Shown: piece after piece, positions 42,401 through 49,497 of the stretch
How positions within the stretch are numbered: position 1 is the first letter of the stretch
Layout: every line of letters starts with the position of its first letter
NCBI GenBank assembly: GCA_016191165.1
Contig: JACPPF010000087.1
Span: 1-64,000, forward strand
DNA length: 64,000 bases
Direction: 5' to 3'
From: Planctomycetota bacterium
GTDB taxonomy: Bacteria > Planctomycetota > Planctomycetia > Gemmatales > Gemmataceae
The notes under the pieces: model-generated
What the model was told of the DNA's origin: nothing
Database searches by the model: none
The model's input: the letters and a program-made list of their open reading frames with translations, nothing else
Made by a program: the position numbers and the translations under genes

Positions 42401-43052
42401 GTTGTCCGCTGGACGTGGCGAGAACGGTGGCCCCGGAATCGACCAATGGCGTACTCGTCGGGAACTCAATATAGTCGGCACTGCTGATGGAAAAGACAGA
42501 CACCCCGGCCGTTACTGGATGAGCAGCCCCGTTCGGCACGACCGGGGATCCGCCACCAACGTTGCCGAACGATCCCGCCGTATTGACTGGGATGATGTCG
42601 TTAATTTCAGTGACCGGGGCGCCGGTCGCCGTGCCGGCCCCGTAGATCGTCCAACCGGTGGCGACGACGCGGCCCCCGGCCAGAACCCACGTTTTCAAGG
42701 CTGGTGCGAATGCTCCGAACTGGTTGCCGTTCGTGCTGATTCCATTATCCCCGATCACGACGACGGTGTACGCGTTCAGCTCACCCACGGTATCGACCTG
42801 GTAAGGCGACACCAGAGTCGCCGTGAAGTTGAAGTAGGTATCGTTGTTCAACTGGCTGACGATGGCGCTGAACCCGGAGTCGTCCGAGACGCCGCCGGTC
42901 CCGACGACGGCCACCGTGATTGCCGGCGCCAGCCGGTCCTCGAGCGGTTCGACGGCAGGCCGAAAGCTAAACGGGCGACGTTTGATGGGCGATTTCTTGC
43001 CGATTCCAAACCAATGTTTCAACAGCTTTGCGGTCCAGGTATGGGCGTTCAT
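39288..43052 (-). CDS. Giant surface protein, N-terminal part (LamG, RCC1)
   Basis: The 1254-residue frame starts MNAHTWTAKLLKHW and has the VEPLEDRLAP motif near residue 36 that marks many very large planctomycete exported proteins. Domain order: an N-terminal alpha/beta segment (VVGTGGVSDDSGF...), a PKD-like piece (about 270-345), a LamG/concanavalin-like domain (about 350-556; LVSWWRGDG, FSFNGVNQSVDFSG, GLIDEVGLYNRALSG) and a bacterial Ig-like piece. A seven-bladed RCC1-type propeller follows (about 695-1035) with repeats such as VWAWGRNLYGQLGDGT. After about residue 1150 the translation turns to Ser/Pro/Arg-rich nonsense because the reading frame has shifted. Divergent from the ECF sigma gene at 43224. 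Confidence 0.8.
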   Translation of the reverse strand: MNAHTWTAKLLKHWFGIGKKSPIKRRPFSFRPAVEPLEDRLAPAITVAVVGTGGVSDDSGFSAIVSQLNNDTYFNFTATLVSPYQVDTVGELNAYTVVVIGDNGISTNGNQFGAFAPALKTWVLAGGRVVATGWTIYGAGTATGAPVTEINDIIPVNTAGSFGNVGGGSPVVPNGAAHPVTAGVSVFSISSADYIEFPTSTPLVDSGATVLATSSGQPIVVVGSPGLGRAVYLGPIYSGASQYNTAELRSGSADRLLEQAVAWAVGPTLTSVSNNGSVVANAQATVTVNAGNVASFVFDFDNNGTFEVEPQASYQAHHVFSSAGTYVVTAQARDSGNNLATVASLPGLVSWWRGDGNPGDSAAANAGGLVNGTTYATGQVGQAFSFNGVNQSVDFSGRVLAPIGSFAVETWIKTTSLGAFQTIVSEIGNENTAGQYQLRLSNAGRLQFFRRTGSPDQVAFLTTTSSIAPNTWLHVAAVYGGGTDFRLYVNGELAATNFAPTATYGAAATARTRIGVTEGGVEGFNGLIDEVGLYNRALSGQEVRSLYQAGTRGEARNTYLTTSVVVNPAPQVTATTPSLAGGTLTAGTTSMQITFNVPVLNAATASNYELRRAGANGLLGETSGNEDVIVPVSASYNSGTKTATLLFAALPEDVYRLTVKQSITDAAGYALDGDANGVAGGNWVREFVAGGSVAVWGKPPNSVFSLFSPTYFPVSGIIDIADGNSHALFLRSDGTVWASGSNAFGELGDGTFTEHSAPAPVAGLTNVVAIAAGVETSLALRSNGTVWAWGRNLYGQLGDGTTVNRNTPVQVGVITNVVAIATHGYHSLALLSNGTVWAWGYNNSGELGDGTSTNRSTPVQVSGLTGVVAIAGGGIEFSLALKSDGTLRAWGANDYGQLGDGTTTARSTPVSVSGLTGVKGIAAGSAHSLAVLTDGTVRAWGLNNTAQMGDGTAATNRLTPVVVSGLANVRSLSGGQNHSLAVLNDGTAFSWGFNAQGQLGDGTNVQRTTPVQVVGLTDAVKVQAGQVSSFALRGALVQSLSSLAGVNFLVQSNGTGAGQLITGTSNAFDGLNRLQIAGNPFAPTDAPSPSFDNGRTFLTPSQTVAGLSVAREIHVPNTGDQDFARTVDIFYNPSPTTPVITTVKIVGNLGSDAATTSSKPRINGSAPMTPTAAARPRSSITSTGRAASCLALSRSSATTSTGPTTSPFPPIQPCGSPTSRSLTTPGPGPRVTPWHSSPPTPSAARPRRFCRPRN

Positions 43053-43223
43053 CGGGTGCCTCCGAATGGGAACGGCTGACGCGGTGAAAAGGCCGCTTCA
43101 CGCTATTCCCCTCTTCTCCGGGCACTCCGATCGTGGGGTATCGGACGCGAAAAATAAATATTTCCATAAAATAATAGTTGTCGCGTCCGTTTCTCATTTC
43201 TCCTGTGCCAATGAGGTCAAGCC

Positions 43224-43853
43224 ATGAACTCGCCCACGCCCGTCGGGTCCGCCTTTGACGATAAGCTTGACAACGCCCGGGTAGAATCTCGCCAAGGCAA
43301 CACGACCCTGCTAGGGCAACTGCTCGATGCGTATCGGCCCTACCTCTTGCGAATTGCCAATGAGGAGATCGATTCCCACCTGCGCGGCAAGGCCGGGGGG
43401 TCGGACCTTGTGCAACAGACGTTTCTGGAGGCCAACCGGGACATCGCCAGTTTCCACGGCAAGAGCGAAGATGAGTTGATGGGCTGGTTGCGCCAGGTAC
43501 TGCTTCACAACGTGGCCAACCTGCGGCGTCAATTTCGTGACACCGCCAGGCGGAACGTGAGCCGCGAGTTTTCATGCGACGGCCCGGCCTCGTCGGTATT
43601 GCGGGTTGGCGAGTTGGTTTCAAACGACGCGTCCCCCAGCCAACAGGCGGTGGCGTGCGAGGAGGCCGAGGCCATGGAAGCGGCGATTCAACGGCTTCCC
43701 GACGACTATCGCAAGGCCATTCTGATGCGGCATCGGCAACAGCGGTCGTTCGCCGAGATCGGCGCGGCGCTGGAACGTTCCGAGGAAGCGGCGCGGAAAC
43801 TGTGGGCAAGAGCAATCGAATCGTTGCAGGCGGAACTGGCTCCTTCTTCTTGA
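43224..43853 (+). CDS. ECF-family sigma factor (WD40-kinase operon)
   Basis: The 209-residue protein shows sigma region 2 (SDLVQQTFLEANRDIASFHG, FMGWLRQVLLHNVANLRRQF-like with DELMGWLRQVL) and region 4 (RLPDDYRKAILMRHRQQRSFAEIGAAL and KLWARAIESLQAEL). A GAGG site precedes the ATG. It lies 11 bases before the kinase gene, with no anti-sigma gene, so regulation by the kinase is likely (inference). It differs from the sigma factor at 30514 in sequence type, so the window holds two independent sigma-kinase modules. Confidence 0.88.
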   Translation: MNSPTPVGSAFDDKLDNARVESRQGNTTLLGQLLDAYRPYLLRIANEEIDSHLRGKAGGSDLVQQTFLEANRDIASFHGKSEDELMGWLRQVLLHNVANLRRQFRDTARRNVSREFSCDGPASSVLRVGELVSNDASPSQQAVACEEAEAMEAAIQRLPDDYRKAILMRHRQQRSFAEIGAALERSEEAARKLWARAIESLQAELAPSS

Positions 43854-43864
43854 TTGGGCGCACC

Positions 43865-46800
43865 ATGCAAAGCGGCCACGATGATGACGGCTTCGCGCAA
43901 CATCTTGCCGCTCTGGACGAGATGCTCGCGGAAGGGGCGACCGCGGTCGTTTCGCAGAGCCTGAAAGAAAATCCGCGGCTTGCGTCGGCCTGTCAGGTTT
44001 TGCAGCGTCTCGAATCCCTTTGGCCTCGCTCGATCTCCGCAACCGCGGCCCCACTTCCCGAGGGCTTTGGCCGTTTTCGCCTGATCCGGATTCTCGGCAT
44101 GGGCGGCTTCGGAGTGGTTTACCTCGCCGAGGATAGCCGGCTCAGGCGGCAGGTGGCGTTGAAGATGCCGCGCCCGGAGTCGCTGATGACGCCGATGGTG
44201 CGCGAACGTTTCTTGCGCGAGGCACGCGCCGTCGCCCAGTTGCAGCATCCGCATATCGTGCCAATTTTCGATTCTGGTGAAATCGGCTCGTGGTTTTTTC
44301 TCGTGTCGGCATATTGCGCCGAGGGCAGCCTGGGCGATTGGCTCAAGAAGCAGAAGACGTTGCTGCCGTGCCGTACCGCGGCGCATCTGACCGCGGTGCT
44401 GGCTGACGCGGTCGAGCACGCACACCAGCGCGGGATCTTGCATTGCGATCTCAAACCGGCGAATATTTTGTTGACCTCGGTTACTGAACCTCGTGGCGAC
44501 TGGGCCGGGTTTCCCTTCGCGCCCCACGTCGCCGATTTCGGGCTGGCCAAGGTGATCCAGGTTGCCGCCCAGGGTGAGGGCGACGCCACGCTGACCGGCA
44601 CATCTGCCGTACTCGGCACGCCTGCCTATATGGCGCCTGAACAAGCCCACGGCGACCGTGCCGCGAAGACGGCCGCCACCGACGTCTATACCCTTGGAGT
44701 GATTCTCTATGAGCTGTTGACCGGGCAGCCGCCTTTTCAAGCGGCCTCCCACCTCGAACTCCTGCAAAACGTCGTTAGCCAAGAGCCAACGCCTCCCAGG
44801 CGGCAACGCGCTGATGTCCCACGCGACCTGGAGGCCATCTGCCTGCGGTGCCTGGAGAAGGACCCGGCGCAGCGCTACCGCACCGCCCGGGAATTGGCGG
44901 AGGATCTCGCGAACTTTCTGGCGGCCCGGCCGACACGGGCCCGGCCGCTCTCCGTGTGGAGCCACGCACTGAAGTGGGCGCGCCGCCGGCCGGCAATCGC
45001 TCTGGGCCTGCCGGTTGTCTGCTTGGTCCTCGTGGTGCTCCTGGTCGGCAGCCTCTGGTACAACCAGGCGCAACAAGAACATGACGCCGACCTGGCGGCC
45101 GCGGGCCTGCGCGAAAAGAAGCAGGCGACGAAGCTGGACAAACTCGGCAAAGAACGCAACCACCTCATCCAACGGCAGGGCTATCTCGCAGCACTTCAAC
45201 TCGCCGGCAGGTACTGGAAGGAGAACCGCACCGATGAACTTTGGGAGGCGTTGCACAGCCAATGGCCCCAGGCCGGCCAGGACGACCTACGCGGCTTTGA
45301 ATGGCATTACCTTTGGGCACAGGGCCGACGCCTCACGCTGGTATCCGCACAGAGCCAGACGGTTGGGCAGGTTCGATTCGCTTCGGATGGCCAACGATGC
45401 TTTTCTTTGGGCGCAGGTCGATTCAATACCTGGGACACCCGCACAGGAAAATCACAGACCGAGCAAACTTTGACATCCCCTCGCCCTCTCAAGGGCCGCG
45501 CGATCTCAGCCACCGCCCATCACCTCTTGACAACTTCGATTAACGGCGACTTCAGCGAGGCCGCGCTCTGGGATAGCGCAACGGGCAGGCAACTGGCGAC
45601 CCGAAGCTTCCGGATTACGGAAATCAACCTCGCCCAACTCCATCCGGATGGCCAAAAGATTCTTGTCGCCGGTTATGATGAGCGGATTGCGGGCATACTT
45701 CAGTTATGGGACACAACCACCGGCCAGAACCAACTCTTGTGGCATCAACCTTACAAGCACCCTTCGTGTGTACGGTTCTCCGCCGATGGAAAAAGGCTGG
45801 CCTTGGCGGTCAACATCCTTCCTGCCGCCCCCGCTCTGGAAAAAGAGGGAAGACGCTGGGAGATGCAAATACTGGATTCGAATTCGAGTCGGCCGATTGT
45901 GTCCTGGTCCGGCCCAGGTGAGCAATCCAATGCCCTGGCATTTTCGCCCGATGGTTCGACGCTCGCCTCCGGTGACGATGCCGGCGCCGTTACACTTTGG
46001 GACGCCAGCACGGGGAAACAACGCCACAAGCTTACGGATCTGAGCGGCAACGTTCTTGGCCTGGCGTTTTCTCAGGATGGCAAAACGGTCGCGGCTGGCG
46101 TACGAACGATTCCGGCACGGTCGGCGAACCGCGTTGCCGTCTGGGATACGAGCACGGGAAAACCACGTTGCGCGCCGCTCGTTAGCGATTGGTCCGTTTA
46201 CGATTTGGCCGTTGCGCCCGATGGTCTGACCGTGGCCCTCACCTGCAAGGACTATAAGCTGCGCTGGTGGCGGTGGGCCGAGCGCACGCCGCCGTTCCAG
46301 TCTTTCATGGCACACGACAACACCGAAGCGTGGGGAATCGCGTTCGCTCCGGACCGCCCAATCCTTGCCACCGGAGGCGACGATCACCTGGCCAAGTTGT
46401 GGGACATAAAAACTCACAAGGAGATCAGCCGCTGCCAGGGGCACAAGTCCCTGGTGATGGCCGTTGCTTTCACGCCGGACGGTTCGCGCCTCGCCACCGC
46501 AGGCCACGATGGCGCCGTCCGCCTGTGGAACTCCCGTACCGGACTGGAGCTCAAGGTATTGCTTGGCCACGCCGGTGCGGTTCGCTCCGTGGCCTTCAGC
46601 CCGGACGGCAAAATGCTCGCCTCCGCCGGCGATGACATGACCGTCAAACTGTGGAACGTCGCAACCGGAGATTTGCAGTCATCTGAACTCCGCCACACCA
46701 ACAAGGTTCGCCAAGTCGTCTTCGCCGCGGATGGCCAAACCCTGTTCAGCGGGGGCAATGATAGGGTCTTCCAGGTCTGGCAAGCCACGACCGGCGCGTG

Positions 46801-47170
46801 GGTCCAGACGATTCCAGAAACCAGCGAGGTTTGGGCGTTGGCCCATTCCACGCGGGAGCCACTGCTGGCCGTGGGCACGAAGGAAGGCGATGTCAAGTTG
46901 CGGCGATCCGACTCCACAGACGTGCGATTTCTACTCAAGGGGCACAGTCATGGCGTACTCGCCCTGGCCTTTTCCCCCGACGGCAAGACGCTCGCCTCCG
47001 CCGGTCTCGGCCAGACGGTACGTCTTTGGCACGTCGCCACCGGTCAGGAGTTGCTTTGCTTCAAGGACCAGCCTTCCCAGGTCAATGGCCTTGCCTTTAG
47101 CGCCGATGGCCGCGTCCTGGCGGCTGCTCTACATGACGGCAATGTGCGCACCTGGCAAGTCGCCAAATGA
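43865..47170 (+). CDS. Ser/Thr protein kinase with C-terminal WD40 propellers
   Basis: The start is the ATG at 43865; the open frame reaching back into the sigma gene is a shadow. The 1101-residue protein has a kinase domain with LGMGGFGVVYLAED (about 77-90), the lysine in VALKMP, HCDLKPAN (near 193; the usual HRD arginine is Cys), DFGLAK (near 224) and MAPEQAHGD. A TM helix (about 379-399) is followed by a coiled segment. About 14 WD40-type repeats (about 510-1100) with patterns like VAFSPDGKMLASAGDDMTVKLW suggest two propellers. With the HRD arginine replaced, activation-loop control may differ; the catalytic Asp is kept. Confidence 0.9.
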   Translation: MQSGHDDDGFAQHLAALDEMLAEGATAVVSQSLKENPRLASACQVLQRLESLWPRSISATAAPLPEGFGRFRLIRILGMGGFGVVYLAEDSRLRRQVALKMPRPESLMTPMVRERFLREARAVAQLQHPHIVPIFDSGEIGSWFFLVSAYCAEGSLGDWLKKQKTLLPCRTAAHLTAVLADAVEHAHQRGILHCDLKPANILLTSVTEPRGDWAGFPFAPHVADFGLAKVIQVAAQGEGDATLTGTSAVLGTPAYMAPEQAHGDRAAKTAATDVYTLGVILYELLTGQPPFQAASHLELLQNVVSQEPTPPRRQRADVPRDLEAICLRCLEKDPAQRYRTARELAEDLANFLAARPTRARPLSVWSHALKWARRRPAIALGLPVVCLVLVVLLVGSLWYNQAQQEHDADLAAAGLREKKQATKLDKLGKERNHLIQRQGYLAALQLAGRYWKENRTDELWEALHSQWPQAGQDDLRGFEWHYLWAQGRRLTLVSAQSQTVGQVRFASDGQRCFSLGAGRFNTWDTRTGKSQTEQTLTSPRPLKGRAISATAHHLLTTSINGDFSEAALWDSATGRQLATRSFRITEINLAQLHPDGQKILVAGYDERIAGILQLWDTTTGQNQLLWHQPYKHPSCVRFSADGKRLALAVNILPAAPALEKEGRRWEMQILDSNSSRPIVSWSGPGEQSNALAFSPDGSTLASGDDAGAVTLWDASTGKQRHKLTDLSGNVLGLAFSQDGKTVAAGVRTIPARSANRVAVWDTSTGKPRCAPLVSDWSVYDLAVAPDGLTVALTCKDYKLRWWRWAERTPPFQSFMAHDNTEAWGIAFAPDRPILATGGDDHLAKLWDIKTHKEISRCQGHKSLVMAVAFTPDGSRLATAGHDGAVRLWNSRTGLELKVLLGHAGAVRSVAFSPDGKMLASAGDDMTVKLWNVATGDLQSSELRHTNKVRQVVFAADGQTLFSGGNDRVFQVWQATTGAWVQTIPETSEVWALAHSTREPLLAVGTKEGDVKLRRSDSTDVRFLLKGHSHGVLALAFSPDGKTLASAGLGQTVRLWHVATGQELLCFKDQPSQVNGLAFSADGRVLAAALHDGNVRTWQVAK

Positions 47171-47263
47171 CGACAGGATATTTGCGGTCACCGCCACGGA
47201 CTTGGGGGGAACGGTAATTCCAACGTTCCATTCGCGCCAGAAACCGCTTATACTACCCCGATC

Positions 47264-47926
47264 ATGCTCGCCAAACTCACCACCTATGCGCTGGTTGGCA
47301 TCGACGCGTTGCCGGTCGAAGTCGAGGTCGATACCGCGCACGGCTTGCCCAAGACGATCCTGGTCGGCCTGCCCGACACGGCAGTCAAGGAGAGCGTGCA
47401 TCGCATCGAACGCGCCCTGGCGAACCTCGGCTATCAGCGTCCAAGTGGGCGCACCATCATCAACCTCGCGCCGGCCGATTTGCGCAAGGACGCCGGCGGG
47501 TTTGACCTGCCCATTGCGCTCGGCATGTTGGTCGCGACGGGGCAACTGCTTCCCGAACATGTCGCCGGCTGGGCGATGATCGGCGAACTCGCGCTCGAAG
47601 GGAGCGTCCGGGCGGTCAAGGGCGCCCTGTCCATCGCCATGGCGGCGAAAGCGGCTGGCATCACGCAACTCCTCGTGCCGACGCCGAACGGGCGCGAGGC
47701 CGCCGTCGTCGAGGGCATCCGCGTCTATGGCGTCAACACGCTCAGCGACGCCGTCGGCTTGCTCACGGGGCAGACCACGCAGGAGCCGATCCAGGCCCAG
47801 ATTCACGATCTCTTCCAGAAGCTCAATCAATACGACGTTGATTTCGCCGACGTGCGCGGCCAGGAGTACGCCAAGCGCGCCATCATCGTGGCCGCGTCGG
47901 GCGGGCACAACGTGCTAATGATGTAG
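47264..47926 (+). pseudogene. comM (YifB-type Mg-chelatase-like ATPase), truncated
   Basis: The 220-residue frame matches the N-terminal domain of ComM/YifB: LAKLTTYALVGIDALPVEVEVD, GLPKTILVGLPDTAVKES, GRTIINLAPADLRKDAGGFDLPIALG, VRGQEYAKRAIIVAASGGHNVLM. Intact proteins are about 500 residues and continue ...HNVLMIGPPGSGKT. Here the frame ends at HNVLMM-stop, immediately before Walker A, and the DNA changes at once to AT-rich sequence. The ATPase domain is absent from the window. ComM is a hexameric helicase for branch migration in natural transformation; the fragment cannot provide this activity. A TATACT box precedes the start. Confidence 0.88.
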
Positions 47927-48323
47927 ACAAAATTGAGTTAATTTTTCGTTATGTTTGCCAAATCATACTCGCTCTTGAGGGTGGGAATTACCAAGGCAAC
48001 CACTTCCCAGGAAATATATACACACGTCCACATGTTTGACTCGACTTCAGCTGTCGATCCAACGGATTGTCTAGATTTCCTCGATTTTTTTGTGATCGTT
48101 CACATTTCGCTCCAATCGCAACTTGATTTCTCTGTAAGTGCAGAAGGATAAATACGTTATGAAAAACTACCTTTCCTGAAAAAGTGCGCCAGCTGAAAGA
48201 AAAAGAGCCTTGGGGCCGCAAAATCCAGGAAAAATGCTATGTTTTCGCACTTGACTTTGTCATTCGCTTTCGTAAGACCAAGCGATTGGATCCACTCAAA
48301 TCTCCTTATGTGGAGCGGAAAAA
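47927..48323. other. AT-rich non-coding left end of the island
   Basis: Nearly 400 bases without a convincing gene. Short ORFs on both strands lack ribosome sites and family resemblance. This stretch would hold the left attachment site and the promoter for the gene at 48324, but I cannot define either from one end only. Confidence 0.5.
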
Positions 48324-49049
48324 ATGCCCGAAACGACGCAGGGCGCTCGCCCTTCGGTTTCTTGCGATGAGGTGATCGAGGCTGGCGTAGTGCAGTTGGT
48401 GGAGGCAACATCCCGCCTCAGACCCACTCCCACTACCGAGGCAAGCACCAAATTGGGGGCGGTTTGTCTGGAAGTCTGGGGGCAGGTGCTCCCGGCGGTG
48501 ATTCGGCGGCAACATTCGGATGCCTCGCCAATCGACGCCAAAATCACCGATCAAATGCGGATTACCCTTGACCTGGTGCAGGAATGCCTAGTGAGTGACA
48601 ATGTCCCTAGCGAACTCATGAAGATACTGGAAAGTTGCGAAAAGATCATCCTCTACGTGGCGGAGTTTCAGTCGTGCAGTCGCTTGCTGACGGAAATACT
48701 AACGGAAGTGGAAAAGCCCTCTGATTTTGCGCTTGGTATGCAGATTTGTAGGCTGGTGAGGCGTGGTTTTGATCTGCTCTTGATTGCCGCAAGGAACTAT
48801 GAGATTGACAACCGCTTCAAAGCAGATTTGGCGAACGACCAAGAGAACTTCAAAAAGATTATCGAGGCCGCACTAGGGGAAATGAAAAGATTCAAAGCTG
48901 GTGACAGCGAACAAGCAGAGTTGCTCTCGAAATACAAAAGGCATATCAATCTACGCCTAGAGGGGCTTTCGATCCTACAGAAAAGTGGGAGTGTGGAAGC
49001 GGATAAATTCATCAACGCTCCTGACGACCAAGTGAACAACGCGGCATAG
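48324..49049 (+). CDS. Island protein of unknown function (241 aa)
   Basis: The product (MPETTQGARPSVSCDEVIEAG...) is soluble and mostly helical, with TGGAGCGG in the leader. No motif or family is recognised. It is the first gene of a plus-strand run with the 122-residue protein, the ATPase and the cyclase-like gene, and by position may be an accessory or sensor subunit of that set (inference). Confidence 0.6.
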   Translation: MPETTQGARPSVSCDEVIEAGVVQLVEATSRLRPTPTTEASTKLGAVCLEVWGQVLPAVIRRQHSDASPIDAKITDQMRITLDLVQECLVSDNVPSELMKILESCEKIILYVAEFQSCSRLLTEILTEVEKPSDFALGMQICRLVRRGFDLLLIAARNYEIDNRFKADLANDQENFKKIIEAALGEMKRFKAGDSEQAELLSKYKRHINLRLEGLSILQKSGSVEADKFINAPDDQVNNAA

Positions 49050-49137
49050 CCTACCGACAGCATCGCGATAGTGTCCCAATAGGGAAGCGGGGAATCTTCG
49101 CATTTTGGTCATCCCAGAACGCCCGAGCACCCAAAGA

Positions 49138-49473
49138 ATGTCACCCATTGAGCGCGCCCTGAAAAAAAACCAAATTGATTTAGCCAGCGAAGTGGGACCA
49201 TTCTTCGAATCCCTGATAGATCATTACCATCTTCTTGTTCACACAGAGTTCCTTGCCCGGTGCCGTCTCAGAATCGATCCGGCCGCCGCAGAATATGTGT
49301 CATTTATTCAAATGGCTCAGGACTTCCTGATCGCTTCGTCCCGAATTGCAGGCAAGATAAAAAAGCAGTATCCCCAAGACTCAATGCATCACGCTCTTGC
49401 GCAAGGTGCGGTGTTGTTGACCGCCGACTTGCTAGATTCTTATTTGACTCGGCACAAGAACAAAGCATGCTAA
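49138..49473 (+). CDS. Island protein of unknown function (about 111 aa)
   Basis: The ATG at 49138 (MSPIERALKKNQ) is taken as start, though a TTG at 49105 would add 11 residues. The small helical protein has a central FLARCRLRIDPAAAEYVSF and ends RHKNKAC; no family is recognised. It ends 24 bases before the ATG of the large ATPase gene, so the two are probably co-transcribed. Confidence 0.5.
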   Translation: MSPIERALKKNQIDLASEVGPFFESLIDHYHLLVHTEFLARCRLRIDPAAAEYVSFIQMAQDFLIASSRIAGKIKKQYPQDSMHHALAQGAVLLTADLLDSYLTRHKNKAC

Positions 49474-49497
49474 AGATTCTTGACCAGCATTGTGCGA

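Noticed and set aside
47264-47926. A complete, functional short ComM
   Set aside because: The frame ends before Walker A, so the ATPase domain that defines the family is missing.
47171-48000. tRNA gene as the island attachment site
   Set aside because: No cloverleaf-forming sequence was seen near the junction; the disrupted gene is comM.
47951-48151. 66-residue ORF at the island's left end
   Set aside because: There is no ribosome site and no family resemblance, and AT-rich spacer yields such ORFs by chance.
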